Assembly: GCA_028876495.1 (NCBI GenBank)
Contig: JAGWRO010000006.1
Span: forward strand, 1 to 32,992
Direction of reading: 5' to 3'
DNA length: 32,992 nt
Source of the DNA: Bacteroidota bacterium
GTDB taxonomy: Bacteria > Bacteroidota > Bacteroidia > Chitinophagales > Chitinophagaceae
Every line of letters begins with the position of its first letter. Positions within the stretch are counted from its first letter, which is position 1. The translations under genes were made by a program, and so were the position numbers. The notes below the pieces were generated by a model that was not told where the DNA came from, made no database searches, and saw nothing but the letters and a program-made list of their open reading frames with translations. Below are positions 9,553-17,629 of the stretch, in pieces.

Positions 9553-10908
9553 ATGTGGAAGAAGAACATTTTAGAAACGATCGGAAATACGCCTCTTATA
9601 CAAATAAATAAGATCACCAAAAATCTGCCTTGTACCGTTTTAGCTAAAGTTGAATATTTCAATCCGGGTAATTCAATCAAAGACCGGATGGCTGTAAAAA
9701 TGCTTGAAGTAGCTGAACAGGAAGGAAAGATTAAACCCGGAGGAACCATTATTGAAGGCACTTCCGGAAATACAGGAATGGGTCTGGCGTTAGCAGCCAT
9801 CGTAAAAGGCTACAAATGTATCTTCACTACTACCGATAAGCAATCCAAAGAAAAAGCAGATATATTAAAAGCCGTCGGGGCTGAAGTAATCGTTTGTCCA
9901 ACAAACGTAGAACCCGAAGATCCCCGTTCCTATTATTCGGTATCAAAAAGACTTGCTTCAGAAGTTCCCAATTCGTGGTACGTTAATCAATATGATAATC
10001 TTGCCAACCGATTGGCGCATTATGAACAAACCGGCCCGGAGATTTGGGAACAGACCGAAGGAAAAGTTACCCACCTGGTAGTGGCAAGTGGAACAGGTGG
10101 AACGATTGTGGGAACAGGCAAATATTTGAAAGAAAAAAATACTGATATAAAAATTTGGGCTATAGATAGTTATGGATCTTTATTAAAAAAGTACTTTGAT
10201 ACAGGCGAGCTGGATGAAACGGAAGTATATCCTTATATCAGCGAAGGTTTTGGTGAAGATTTTGTGCCGGCGAATTACGATATGCAATACATTGATGAGT
10301 TTGTAAAAGTAACCGATAAGGATGGTGCTGTAATGGCAAGACGAATTGCAAAAGAAGAAGGATTATTTTGTGGATATAGTGCAGGAAGTTGTTTGCAGGG
10401 ATTGATGCAATTGAAAGATAAATTGAAGAAAGGCGATGTTGTAGTTTGCATTTTTCATGATCATGGCAGCCGGTATGTAGGAAAAATATATAATGATGAA
10501 TGGATGATGGAAAGAGGATTTTTGGAGGTAAAGACCTTCAAGGATTTGGTGTCAGGGCGCGGAAACCAGAAATTGATTACCATAAAGCCAGAACAAACAG
10601 TTGCAGAAGCCATTGACCTTATGGGTAAATATGATATTGAAAATATTCCGGTATTGAATGGCGAAGGAATTGTAGGATCATTAAGCGAGGGTGGGTTATT
10701 CAATAAAATTTTATCTGACCCTGAAATCAAAGAGCAAACCGTTGCTTCTGTGATGGAAAAAGAATACCCGGTTGTTTCATTTGATATGCCTGTTGAAAAA
10801 CTAAGTAGCCTGATTTCAAAACACAATGGCGCTATATTGAGCAAAGATGAAACAGGCAATTATCACATTGTTACCAAGTACGATATCATTCAAAGCCTTG
10901 CCAAATAA
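9553..10908 (+). CDS. Cystathionine beta-synthase-type PLP enzyme with CBS domain pair
   Basis: The 451-residue enzyme has a fold-type II PLP domain (1-about 340) and a C-terminal pair of CBS domains (about 345-451). PLP lysine is K43 in NSIKDRMA; TSGNTG (phosphate/substrate loop) and SGTGGTIVGTG (PLP phosphate loop) are intact. This layout is that of cystathionine beta-synthase (serine or acetylserine plus homocysteine or sulfide). The CBS pair would be the regulatory module, for example for adenosyl ligands. Cysteine synthase activity cannot be excluded from sequence. It stands alone; the nearest terminator downstream is 185 bp away (11093-11114). Confidence 0.88.
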   Translation: MWKKNILETIGNTPLIQINKITKNLPCTVLAKVEYFNPGNSIKDRMAVKMLEVAEQEGKIKPGGTIIEGTSGNTGMGLALAAIVKGYKCIFTTTDKQSKEKADILKAVGAEVIVCPTNVEPEDPRSYYSVSKRLASEVPNSWYVNQYDNLANRLAHYEQTGPEIWEQTEGKVTHLVVASGTGGTIVGTGKYLKEKNTDIKIWAIDSYGSLLKKYFDTGELDETEVYPYISEGFGEDFVPANYDMQYIDEFVKVTDKDGAVMARRIAKEEGLFCGYSAGSCLQGLMQLKDKLKKGDVVVCIFHDHGSRYVGKIYNDEWMMERGFLEVKTFKDLVSGRGNQKLITIKPEQTVAEAIDLMGKYDIENIPVLNGEGIVGSLSEGGLFNKILSDPEIKEQTVASVMEKEYPVVSFDMPVEKLSSLISKHNGAILSKDETGNYHIVTKYDIIQSLAK

Positions 10909-11092
10909 GGATTTTATAAAAAATAAATTCTGAGTTCATTTTTCAGTAAATAAAGAAATAATCAGAATTTATATTTTCTTTTTTTTGAAAACAACCAAAC
11001 AACGTTCGTATTTTTACTATCCTAAAAATAGTAATTGCACTTTTATTAATTTGTGCATCTTACGATTTACACCGTAATTCTATCTGGCTAAA

Positions 11093-11114
11093 AAAAGGGC
11101 AATCTTGCCCTTTT
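11093..11114 (+). terminator. Hairpin, probable terminator downstream of the cystathionine synthase gene
   Basis: A 9-bp perfect stem AAAAGGGCA/TGCCCTTTT has a 4-nt loop (ATCT). The T run is part of the stem and A runs flank it, so it could act on either strand. It would give the upstream mRNA a 3' UTR of about 200 nt. Confidence 0.6.
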
Positions 11115-11144
11115 GCAGAAACAAGTAACTTCTATCTTTGTTCC

Positions 11145-11261
11145 AGAAGTTGATTGGTGTTGCGGCAGGCATTAATCAAAAAAATATCCAAAAATCCAAT
11201 CAAAGACAGAATCTATCCAAATTCCTTGAAAATCTGAAAAATCCAATATCAGTCAACTTCT
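11145..11261 (+). other. Candidate structured non-coding RNA (unproven)
   Basis: TATCTTTG (11133-11140) matches the -7 promoter consensus. Starting 5 nt later, AGAAGTTGA (11145-11153) pairs perfectly with TCAACTTCT (11253-11261), closing a 117-nt A-rich segment. Inside, TTGATTGG (11150-11157) can pair instead with CCAATCAA (11196-11203). The word ATCCAA occurs five times between 11186 and 11273. No known RNA family was recognised, and the TTG upstream is at 17 nt spacing, so the promoter is imperfect. Confidence 0.25.
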
Positions 11262-11340
11262 ATTTTTATCCAATATCATCTCTTTGCAAAAAGTAAAGAG
11301 GAAAATAAAACCGATTTGTTTTGAGATGTAAAAATTTTAA

Positions 11341-11553
11341 AACTACAGAATTCATCCTTATGAAAACCGTCCAAAATCACTGGGAGAACTGAATCTTATC
11401 CTTGAAAACCTAAAATTACCGGTCGACTTACCTGGTAATAAATCCCAGGGAAGCTGCTACGAAGCAGTTAAAAAATTTACTTCTGCAGTCGAAAGATTGC
11501 AGAAGTTTTTTATTTTAGGGATACCTTCATTGAGTAATTATGATATTGTCTGA
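11341..11553 (+). pseudogene. Coding-like frame without start codon, possible gene remnant
   Basis: After a stop at 11338-11340, a 70-codon frame stays open to TGA 11551-11553 with protein-like codon choice: YENRPKSLGELNLILENL, KLPVDLPGNKS, CYEAVKKFTSAVERLQKFF. It has no ATG. A nearby ATG (11360, MKTVQNHWEN) is in another frame and ends after 10 codons. It may be the C-terminal remnant of a small helical protein. It overlaps the terminator at 11479-11515 and the start of the next gene. No homologue was recognised. Confidence 0.3.
11479..11515 (+). terminator. Strong intrinsic terminator or attenuator before the BtuF-like gene
   Basis: Arms ACTTCTGCA (11479-11487) and TGCAGAAGT (11498-11506) extend by three inner pairs to a GAAA tetraloop (11491-11494), followed by TTTTTTATTTT. 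It lies only 24 nt before the ATG at 11540. CTGCTACGAAG (11454-11464) could pair alternatively with CTTCTGCAG (11480-11488), so an antiterminator form is conceivable. Confidence 0.75.
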
Positions 11554-12316
11554 AAAAATACCAGGACAACAAAAATATTCCCGCATCATTTCTTTGGTTC
11601 CTTCTCAAACAGAATTGCTTGAGGATTTAGGCCTCTTAACGGAAGTGATCGGAATTACAAAATTTTGTGTCCATCCTTCAGAATGGTTTCTCAATAAACC
11701 AAGGGTTGGCGGAACAAAGAACCTTGATTTCCAAAAAATCGAAAACCTTTCTCCTGATCTGATCAATGCCAACAAAGAAGAAAATGTAAAAGAGCAAATT
11801 GAAGAATTAGCCGGGAAATATGATGTTTGGATCACGGATGTCAACTCTGTTGATGATGCGATAAAGATGATTAACGATATCGGAAAGTTGACAGGTAGAG
11901 ATATTGAGGCATTTGCGCTGAGCACGAAAATTGAAGAAGGATTTGAAAAATTAAAAAAACTTACTTTTCAAAAAAGAAAAATTGCGGCGGCTTATTTTAT
12001 TTGGAAAGATCCCTGGATGGTTGCTGCGGACGACACATTTATTAATGACATGATGAAATACGCGGGCCTTGAAAATGTTTTTGCAGATTTGAAACGATAC
12101 CCGGAGATTTCATTGAGTGACGTAAAAGAAAAAAATACAGAATTGATCCTTCTTTCATCCGAGCCCTACCCTTTTAAAGAAAAGCATAAAAGAGAAATTG
12201 AACAACTGTTGCCACAAATAAAAGTTGAGTTAGTTGATGGCGAAATGTTTAGTTGGTATGGAAGCCGATTGCTAAAATCGGTTGATTATTTTCTTTCTTT
12301 TATAAAAAATCAGTAA
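11540..12316 (+). CDS. BtuF-like helical-backbone metal/corrinoid-binding protein without signal peptide
   Basis: The 258-residue protein has the pattern of TroA/BtuF-type substrate-binding proteins: RIISLVPSQTELLEDLGL, VIGITKFCVHP, RVGGTKNLDFQKI, LSPDLINANKEENV, then a long linking helix and a second lobe (AAAYFIWKDPWMVAADDTFINDMM, GLENVFADL, ILLSSEPYPFKEKH). BtuF binds vitamin B12 in the periplasm. Here residue 1 is followed directly by the first strand, with no signal peptide or lipobox, so the protein should be cytoplasmic. No BtuC/BtuD permease genes are adjacent. A corrinoid ligand is likely from the family but not shown. The start is placed at the ATG 24 nt after the terminator. Confidence 0.75.
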   Translation: MILSEKIPGQQKYSRIISLVPSQTELLEDLGLLTEVIGITKFCVHPSEWFLNKPRVGGTKNLDFQKIENLSPDLINANKEENVKEQIEELAGKYDVWITDVNSVDDAIKMINDIGKLTGRDIEAFALSTKIEEGFEKLKKLTFQKRKIAAAYFIWKDPWMVAADDTFINDMMKYAGLENVFADLKRYPEISLSDVKEKNTELILLSSEPYPFKEKHKREIEQLLPQIKVELVDGEMFSWYGSRLLKSVDYFLSFIKNQ

Positions 12317-12405
12317 GTAGCTTTTAACGATAACTATTATTTTTTAAACCAAAAACGGGTTAATCGCGTAATTCCCTATTTTTGCCAAAAATTAAAACTT
12401 TACTA

Positions 12406-13461
12406 ATGGCATCAAAAAAGATTGCAGAGATTTTAGGCGACAAAGCTGAAGACTTATTAAATTACAAATGTAAAATTGACAAATCAACTCTTACATTACC
12501 TTCTCCAACGTACATTGATGATGTTTTTGTACAGAACGACCGTAACAATCGAGTTGTAGGAAGTATGCAACAATTGATGGATCATGGAAGACTTGGAGGA
12601 ACCGGCTATTGTTCTATTTTTCCGGTTGACCAGGGAATAGAACACAGTGCAGGCGCTTCTTTTGCACCAAACCCTATCTATTTTGATCCTGAAAATATTG
12701 TAAAACTGGCGATTGAAGGCGGCTGTAATGGTGTGGCTTCTACCTTCGGAGTATTAGGACTATTGAGCAGAAAATATGCTCATAAAATTCCTTTTATTGT
12801 TAAGATCAATCATAACGAACTTTTGAGTTATCCTAATAAATATGACCAGACGATGTTTGGTTCCGTTGAAACTGCTTACAATATGGGAGCTGTTGGCGTA
12901 GGCGCTACGGTTTACTGGGGGAGTCATGAAAGCACACGCCAACTGCAGGAAGTAAGTGAAGCATTTGCTTTAGCTCACGAACTGGGAATGTGCACTATTT
13001 TGTGGTGCTACCTTCGCAATGATGCATTTAAAGTGGGTAGTACAGATTACTCTACCAGTGCTGACTTAACAGGACAGGCAAATCATTTGGGTGTAACTTT
13101 ACAAGCTGATATTATTAAACAAAAAATGCCAACCAATAACGGAGGTTATAATGCCGTAAAATTTGGTAAAACATCTCCTTTGGTTTACGAAAATTTAAGC
13201 TCAGATCATCCGATAGATCTTTGCCGTTACCAGGTTTTAAACTGTTATACAGGCAAAATCGGGCTGATAAACAGTGGGGGTGCAAGTGCTGGCGCTGCCG
13301 ATTTAGCTGAAGCGGTAGAAACTGCAGTTGTTAACAAGCGCGCGGGTGGAATGGGGTTGATTTTGGGTAGAAAAGCTTTCCAGAGGCCATTTGAAGAAGG
13401 TGTTGAATTGCTGAACGCCACCCAAGATGTTTATCTTGATGAAAGTATTACTGTGGCTTAA
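12406..13461 (+). CDS. fbaB: Class I fructose-bisphosphate aldolase, FbaB/DhnA type
   Basis: The 351-residue protein matches E. coli FbaB nearly end to end (350 residues): [69 protein letters not shown] (probable Schiff-base Lys region), INSGGASAG and [19 protein letters not shown]. It cleaves fructose-1,6-bisphosphate in glycolysis or condenses trioses in gluconeogenesis, without metal. The frame is open to a TTG at 12382, but TATTTTTG (12377-12384), the -7 promoter element, covers that codon; [11 protein letters not shown] at 12406 aligns with the family start. It is the first gene of a same-strand run with accD and smpB. Confidence 0.93.
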   Translation: MASKKIAEILGDKAEDLLNYKCKIDKSTLTLPSPTYIDDVFVQNDRNNRVVGSMQQLMDHGRLGGTGYCSIFPVDQGIEHSAGASFAPNPIYFDPENIVKLAIEGGCNGVASTFGVLGLLSRKYAHKIPFIVKINHNELLSYPNKYDQTMFGSVETAYNMGAVGVGATVYWGSHESTRQLQEVSEAFALAHELGMCTILWCYLRNDAFKVGSTDYSTSADLTGQANHLGVTLQADIIKQKMPTNNGGYNAVKFGKTSPLVYENLSSDHPIDLCRYQVLNCYTGKIGLINSGGASAGAADLAEAVETAVVNKRAGGMGLILGRKAFQRPFEEGVELLNATQDVYLDESITVA

Positions 13462-13467
13462 ATTGGA

Positions 13468-13504
13468 GTTTAGAAAGTTTAGGTAGTTTAGGTAGTTTAG
13501 GTAG
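13468..13504. repeat. GTTTAGGTA tandem repeat
   Basis: The array reads GTTTAGAAA followed by three GTTTAGGTA units (period 9). It lies between fbaB and accD. A second array with the reverse-complement word (CTAAAC) lies at 15026-15088. GATACCT is also doubled just after (about 13530-13545). Confidence 0.75.
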
Positions 13505-13564
13505 CTTTGATGGTTAGCACGAAAGAGAGCTGATACCTGATACCTAAAACCCATAAAAAACAAA

Positions 13565-14476
13565 ATGAAACAAGAAGAAGATTTTGATGCAAATCTTGCA
13601 GGTGAAGAAGGTGAAACTGAAGAAACGAAAAGAAGTTGGTTCAGACGAATAAAGAAAGGAATCACCACTTCAACCAAAGATAAAAAGGAAGCTCCTGATG
13701 GTTTGTGGACCAAATGCCCGCAATGTCGTTATACGTGTACCGTTTCTGAATTAAGAGAGAATTTATTTGTGTGCCCCAAATGTGAATACCATCACAGGAT
13801 TGGAAGCGCTGAATATTTTGAAATCGTTTTTGACGACGACAGCTACAAAGAGCTTTTTGCCAATATCAAATCAAAAGATTTCCTTGGTTTTGTAGATCTA
13901 AAGCCTTATTCACAAAGACTGGAGGAGACTTATGCAAAATCCACTATTCATGATTCTATAACGGTTGCCCATGGCAAAGTAAACGAGATGGATATTGTGA
14001 TTGCCTGTATGGATTTTGAATTTATTGGGGGAAGCCTCGGAAGTGTAATGGGAGAAAAGATATCATTGGCATGCGATTATTGTATTAAACATAAATTGCC
14101 TTTTATGATTATCAATAAAAGTGGAGGTGCAAGAATGATGGAAAGCGCATTCTCACTAATGCAACTGGCAAAAACTTCTGGCAGATTATCTTTGTTAACC
14201 GATGCAAAAATCCCTTATTTTTCTTTGTGCACTGATCCTACTTTTGGTGGAACAACGGCATCCTTTGCCATGCTTGGTGATGTGATAATGGCGGAACCTG
14301 GCGCGCTGATTGGTTTTGCCGGTCCACGTGTTATTAAGGAAACTATCAAAAAAGATTTACCGCCGGGTTTTCAAAGAAGTGAGTTTTTATTGGAACATGG
14401 TTTTCTTGATTTTATAGTTTCCAGGAAGGATTTGAAAGAAAAGCTGAAACAATTATTGATATTATTTAGTCATTAA
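13565..14476 (+). CDS. accD: Acetyl-CoA carboxylase carboxyltransferase subunit beta
   Basis: The 303-residue AccD transfers the carboxyl group from biotin to acetyl-CoA in malonyl-CoA formation. It has the N-terminal zinc ribbon (C51, C54, C70, C73: CPQC...CPKC) and the crotonase-fold body with INKSGGARMMESAFSLMQLAKT, DPTFGGTTASFAMLGD and GFAGPRVIKETI. An acidic tail of about 23 residues (KQEEDFDANLAGEEGETEE) precedes the usual SWFRR start. AccA and biotin carboxylase genes are not in the window. The gene ends 20 bp before a strong terminator. Confidence 0.96.
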   Translation: MKQEEDFDANLAGEEGETEETKRSWFRRIKKGITTSTKDKKEAPDGLWTKCPQCRYTCTVSELRENLFVCPKCEYHHRIGSAEYFEIVFDDDSYKELFANIKSKDFLGFVDLKPYSQRLEETYAKSTIHDSITVAHGKVNEMDIVIACMDFEFIGGSLGSVMGEKISLACDYCIKHKLPFMIINKSGGARMMESAFSLMQLAKTSGRLSLLTDAKIPYFSLCTDPTFGGTTASFAMLGDVIMAEPGALIGFAGPRVIKETIKKDLPPGFQRSEFLLEHGFLDFIVSRKDLKEKLKQLLILFSH

Positions 14477-14496
14477 TTTTAAAAAACGAAACTTTG

Positions 14497-14530
14497 CAGC
14501 AGGAATTCTAAAAATTCCTGCTGTTTTTTT
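14497..14530 (+). terminator. Intrinsic terminator between accD and smpB
   Basis: A perfect 11-bp stem, CAGCAGGAATT (14497-14507) with AATTCCTGCTG (14513-14523), has a 5-nt loop and is followed by seven T residues. It ends only 3 nt before the smpB start codon. Confidence 0.9.
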
Positions 14531-14533
14531 ATT

Positions 14534-14971
14534 ATGGATTTGAGCAACAGAAAAGCATATTACGAATACAATATTGAAACAAAATATATTGCAGGCATGG
14601 TATTATCCGGCACGGAAATAAAATCGCTACGTGCGGGAAAAGCCAGTTTTAATGATAGTTATTGTATTTTCAATAAAGGAGAATTATACATAAAAAGTCT
14701 CCATATTTCTGAATATAATTTTGGAACCCACTATAACCATGAGCCAATGCAGGAGCGTAAATTATTGTTGCATAAAAAAGAATTACGAAAACTGGAAAAC
14801 AAAATAAAAGAAAAAGGCTACACCATTGTTCCTTTAAAAATATTTTTCTCTGAAAGCGGATTTGCAAAAATTGAAATTGGCTTGGGAAAAGGTAAAAAGA
14901 TCTACGATAAAAGGGAAACGATCAAAGCAAGAGAAACTGACCGGGATATCAAAAGGAAATATGGTGTGTAA
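14534..14971 (+). CDS. smpB: SsrA-binding protein, trans-translation factor
   Basis: The 145-residue SmpB binds tmRNA and delivers it to stalled ribosomes. Family marks: NRKAYYEYNIETKYIAGMVL, SGTEIKSLRAGKASFNDSY, ELYIKSLHISEY, the basic loop QERKLLLHKKE, and the C-terminal GKGKKIYDKRETIKARETDR, whose tail enters the decoding site. It is complete. The start lies immediately after the accD terminator. AAACTTTG (14489-14496), one mismatch from the -7 consensus, could start a transcript inside the hairpin arm and thus escape termination. No ssrA gene was found here. Confidence 0.96.
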   Translation: MDLSNRKAYYEYNIETKYIAGMVLSGTEIKSLRAGKASFNDSYCIFNKGELYIKSLHISEYNFGTHYNHEPMQERKLLLHKKELRKLENKIKEKGYTIVPLKIFFSESGFAKIEIGLGKGKKIYDKRETIKARETDRDIKRKYGV

Positions 14972-15025
14972 AAAATCAGTTTAAATACCAAATAAAAATC
15001 CGGGTAATTTATTCTTTCACTGCCA

Positions 15026-15088
15026 AACCCTCTAAACTTTCTAAACCCCTAAACTCCCTAAACTTCTTAACTTCCTAAACCTCTAAAC
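15026..15088. repeat. CTAAAC-iterated repeat
   Basis: About seven CTAAAC or near-copies (CCTCTAAAC, TTTCTAAAC, CCCCTAAAC and so on), spaced 8-10 bp, lie between smpB and the serine dehydratase gene, whose ends converge here. The word is the reverse complement of the GTTTAG array at 13468-13504. Confidence 0.7.
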
Positions 15089-15098
15089 GAACTGCCAT

Positions 15099-16526
15099 CT
15101 AACACTCACTCAATCCCAACGGTACATTCACTGCCAGCCCCCCATCTGCTGTCTCTTTGTATTTACTGTTCATATCAACTGCGGTATCCCACATGGTTTG
15201 GATCACATTATCTAAAGTAACTCTTGCAAAATCAGGTGCACTTTGTAAGGAAAGCTGGCTTGCCGTTATTGCTTTAATTGCTCCCATTGCATTTCTTTCA
15301 ATACACGGAATTTGTACCAGGCCCGAAATCGGATCACAGCTCATACCCAGGTGGTGTTCCATCGCAATTTCTGCGGCCATCAGAGCCTGCCTTTGAGTGC
15401 CGCCCATACATTCGGTTAATGCAGCTGCTGCCATCGAAGAAGAAACACCAATCTCTGCCTGGCAACCGCCCATGGCCGCAGAAATAGTGGCTCCTTTTTT
15501 AAAGATGCATCCTACTTCAGAAGCAGTTGATAAAAACTGGATAATTTTATCTTCACTATTCCCATCACAAAAAATTAGGTAGTAAGCAAGTACGGCCGGT
15601 ATAACGCCCGCAGCTCCGTTGGTAGGTGCTGTAACCACCCTTCCAAAAGCTGCATTTTGTTCGTTCACAGCCAAAGCAAAACAACTCACCCAATCGAGGG
15701 TATATTTGAAACTATTTCCTCCCTCTTTAATTGCATTCAACCATGAATCGAAGTCAGAATATTGTTTTCCTGTTAATAATTTTTTATTCAAATTGGCAGC
15801 CCGGCGCTTAACGTTCAACCCGCCCGGTAAAATTCCCTGGATATGGCAACCCTGGTAAATACTTTCGCGCATCGTTTTCCAAATCTGTAAAATGCCCGCC
15901 CGCGTTTCTTCTTCTGCACGCCACGAATTTTCATTTTCCAATACTATTTCACTAATGTTCATGCCGGTTTGCATGCACCAATGATCGAGGTCATCTGCGT
16001 CATTTATCGGGAACGGGAGAACTACCTCTTCATTATTATCAACCTCCTCTCCTTCTTTTTTTACAAAGCCTCCGCCAATAGAATAGTAAGTTTCTGAAAT
16101 GTGCTCATCATTTTGCAATACCGCAATAAAAGTTAGTGCATTTGGATGATAAGGAAGCGACTCTGTTTTTAAGAATTCTATGTCTTCCGCAGGATGAAAA
16201 TCAACCGGGTGTGTACCGTTTAGAAAAATCTTTTTTTCAGATTGTATTTGATCAATCTTTTCGGTGATAAGATTTACATCAAAAGTAACAGGATCTTCTC
16301 CTGCTAAACCCAGTTGAACAGCAATATCGGTTCCATGCCCCTTGCCTGTTTTGGCAAGTGAACCATATAATAATATTTCTATCGATACTACCTGCTCAAG
16401 AATATTTTTTTCAATAAGGTTTTTTAAAAATAATTGTGCAGCCCGCCACGGACCAAGCGTATGGCTGCTTGATGGCCCCACTCCTATTTTAAACATATCA
16501 AAAACGGAAATGGCTTCATGTCTCAT
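15099..16526 (-). CDS. sdaA: L-serine ammonia-lyase, iron-sulfur type, single chain
   Basis: The 475-residue enzyme converts L-serine to pyruvate and ammonia with a [4Fe-4S] cluster. The N-terminal beta domain starts [21 protein letters not shown]; the C-terminal alpha domain has [14 protein letters not shown]. The cluster cysteines are C355 (GGCQAEIG), C397 (MSCDPISG) and C408 ([11 protein letters not shown]). Alpha and beta domains are fused, as in E. coli SdaA. TATCTTTG at 16543-16550 (minus) is a good -7 element 17 bp before the ATG. It appears monocistronic. Confidence 0.95.
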   Translation of the reverse strand: MRHEAISVFDMFKIGVGPSSSHTLGPWRAAQLFLKNLIEKNILEQVVSIEILLYGSLAKTGKGHGTDIAVQLGLAGEDPVTFDVNLITEKIDQIQSEKKIFLNGTHPVDFHPAEDIEFLKTESLPYHPNALTFIAVLQNDEHISETYYSIGGGFVKKEGEEVDNNEEVVLPFPINDADDLDHWCMQTGMNISEIVLENENSWRAEEETRAGILQIWKTMRESIYQGCHIQGILPGGLNVKRRAANLNKKLLTGKQYSDFDSWLNAIKEGGNSFKYTLDWVSCFALAVNEQNAAFGRVVTAPTNGAAGVIPAVLAYYLIFCDGNSEDKIIQFLSTASEVGCIFKKGATISAAMGGCQAEIGVSSSMAAAALTECMGGTQRQALMAAEIAMEHHLGMSCDPISGLVQIPCIERNAMGAIKAITASQLSLQSAPDFARVTLDNVIQTMWDTAVDMNSKYKETADGGLAVNVPLGLSEC

Positions 16527-16645
16527 GGTATCGTTTATAAAGCAAAGATAGATTCTTTAAACTTCTGACAGTTTTATCGCAGAAAGAAATCCACCAATAG
16601 TAAACGAAGAAATAAACAGTATTTCTGTTTTACCAGGAAACGAAA

Positions 16646-17158
16646 CTATGGTTGCACATCTGCAACTACAACCCTAAATACTAAATTTGAGTTTGCAGGA
16701 ATAACCACATGTCCTGATGAATCAGTCACATTTGTTGAACCATAACCCAGCGAAGGAGGAATATATAAAGTAATATCGCCGCCTTTGGAAACCAAAGGCA
16801 ACCCTTTTTGCCACCCTGGTATTACCTGCCCAAGGTTGAATATTACAGGAACACCGGTTTTGCTGGAATCAAAACCCTGGCCATTTAAAAATCCGCCCCT
16901 GTAAAATACAGAATAAGTAGAACAAAGGCTGGTTGCTAATGGGCCTGAGCCTGCTGCATTGATATTATAATAAAATCCTGAGGAATTAAGTGTCGCATTG
17001 ATTCCGTGGGCCGTCAGGGAATCATGTAATGCCTGCTGTTCAGCAGCTGGAGCTACAACTGTTGAAACGGTATAGCCACAAGAAGAAGTTGTATTTTTTT
17101 TGCAACTTGCTAAAAATAATAACGTAAGAATGGAAAGAACAAATAATAATTGTCTCAT
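16646..17158 (-). CDS. FKBP-type peptidyl-prolyl isomerase lipoprotein
   Basis: The product is 170 residues. MRQLLFVLSILTLLFLASC is a lipoprotein signal peptide with lipobox LASC (lipidated C19). The mature part has an FKBP fold, with STYSVFYRGGFLNGQGFDSSK, VIPGWQKGLPLVSKGGDITLYIPPSLGYGS and IPANSNLVFRVVVADV. It would speed proline isomerisation during folding of envelope proteins. An upstream in-frame ATG at 17212 would bury the signal peptide, so 17158 is chosen. It lies 37 bp downstream of a small membrane-protein gene on the same strand and may share its transcript. Confidence 0.87.
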   Translation of the reverse strand: MRQLLFVLSILTLLFLASCKKNTTSSCGYTVSTVVAPAAEQQALHDSLTAHGINATLNSSGFYYNINAAGSGPLATSLCSTYSVFYRGGFLNGQGFDSSKTGVPVIFNLGQVIPGWQKGLPLVSKGGDITLYIPPSLGYGSTNVTDSSGHVVIPANSNLVFRVVVADVQP

Positions 17159-17195
17159 AGAGTAATTTTCAGTTTGCAAATAAAGAGCATAAAAT

Positions 17196-17519
17196 TTATA
17201 ATTTCGCTGCATCTTCTGTGCTTTGCTTAAATTTTAACTCTTTATAAATTTGTTCATTTCTGTCCCACTTAAATTGCATACTGAATAAGGTATAAAAAAC
17301 AGCAATTGCTATTACAGCAATAATAATGATAGTGATTAATGAAGGTGAGATGTACACCATGTTTTTGTACCAGCCATGAAAGATGACTGCAATGAGAATG
17401 GGTAGAGCAAATACAAGACCCCATGGAGATCCATATAGAAATTTAGTGAATATTTTCTTGTCTTTTTCCCGGTTTTTTTCCCAATAAAGGATGAAAGATT
17501 TTTCGTCGTCTGTGAGCAT
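17196..17519 (-). CDS. Small two-helix membrane protein, unknown function
   Basis: The 107-residue protein begins MLTDDEKSFILYWEKNREK, has a charged cytoplasmic N-terminal helix, two membrane helices (about 32-50 and 58-80; GLVFALPILIAVIFHGW and LITIIIIAVIAIAVFYTLF), and a charged C-terminal helix with KWDRNEQIYKEL. No domain is recognised. It precedes the FKBP lipoprotein gene on the same strand and is divergent from the HU/SPOR gene. Confidence 0.75.
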   Translation of the reverse strand: MLTDDEKSFILYWEKNREKDKKIFTKFLYGSPWGLVFALPILIAVIFHGWYKNMVYISPSLITIIIIAVIAIAVFYTLFSMQFKWDRNEQIYKELKFKQSTEDAAKL

Positions 17520-17580
17520 ATTACAAAGGTAGCAAGGAAAAAACTAAAAAAAATTGATCTCCTGGTTTTACTTTCATTTT

Positions 17581-17610
17581 TTGGTATTAAATTAATAAAA
17601 TGTAGGTTTG
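17581..17610 (+). promoter_or_regulatory. Bacteroidota-type promoter for the HU/SPOR gene
   Basis: TTG (17581-17583), 19 nt, then TAGGTTTG (17603-17610) is a full match to the consensus. Transcription would begin near 17617, about 13 nt before the GTG start at 17630, which supports that unusual start codon. Confidence 0.75.
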
Positions 17611-17629
17611 CTTTATTAAAACATCCTCT

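Noticed and set aside
11375-11467. Cobalamin or TPP riboswitch upstream of the BtuF-like gene
   Set aside because: CACTGGGA...TCCCAGGGAAGC recalls one helix of the cobalamin riboswitch, and CTGGTAAT plus GGGAAGC recalls TPP. The core boxes (GGTGnAAATCC, CGCnACTGT, CAGGAGACCTGCC; CTGAGA, ACCTGAT) are missing, and the stretch reads as coding-like.
12382-12405. TTG start of the aldolase gene
   Set aside because: The codon lies within the -7 promoter element TATTTTTG; the ATG at 12406 matches the family's start.
13468-15088. CRISPR array
   Set aside because: The repeat units are 6-10 bp and contiguous, with no unique spacers of constant length and no cas genes.
17159-17212. Upstream start for the FKBP lipoprotein
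   Set aside because: It would add 18 residues in front of a complete lipoprotein signal peptide and overlap the preceding gene's end.
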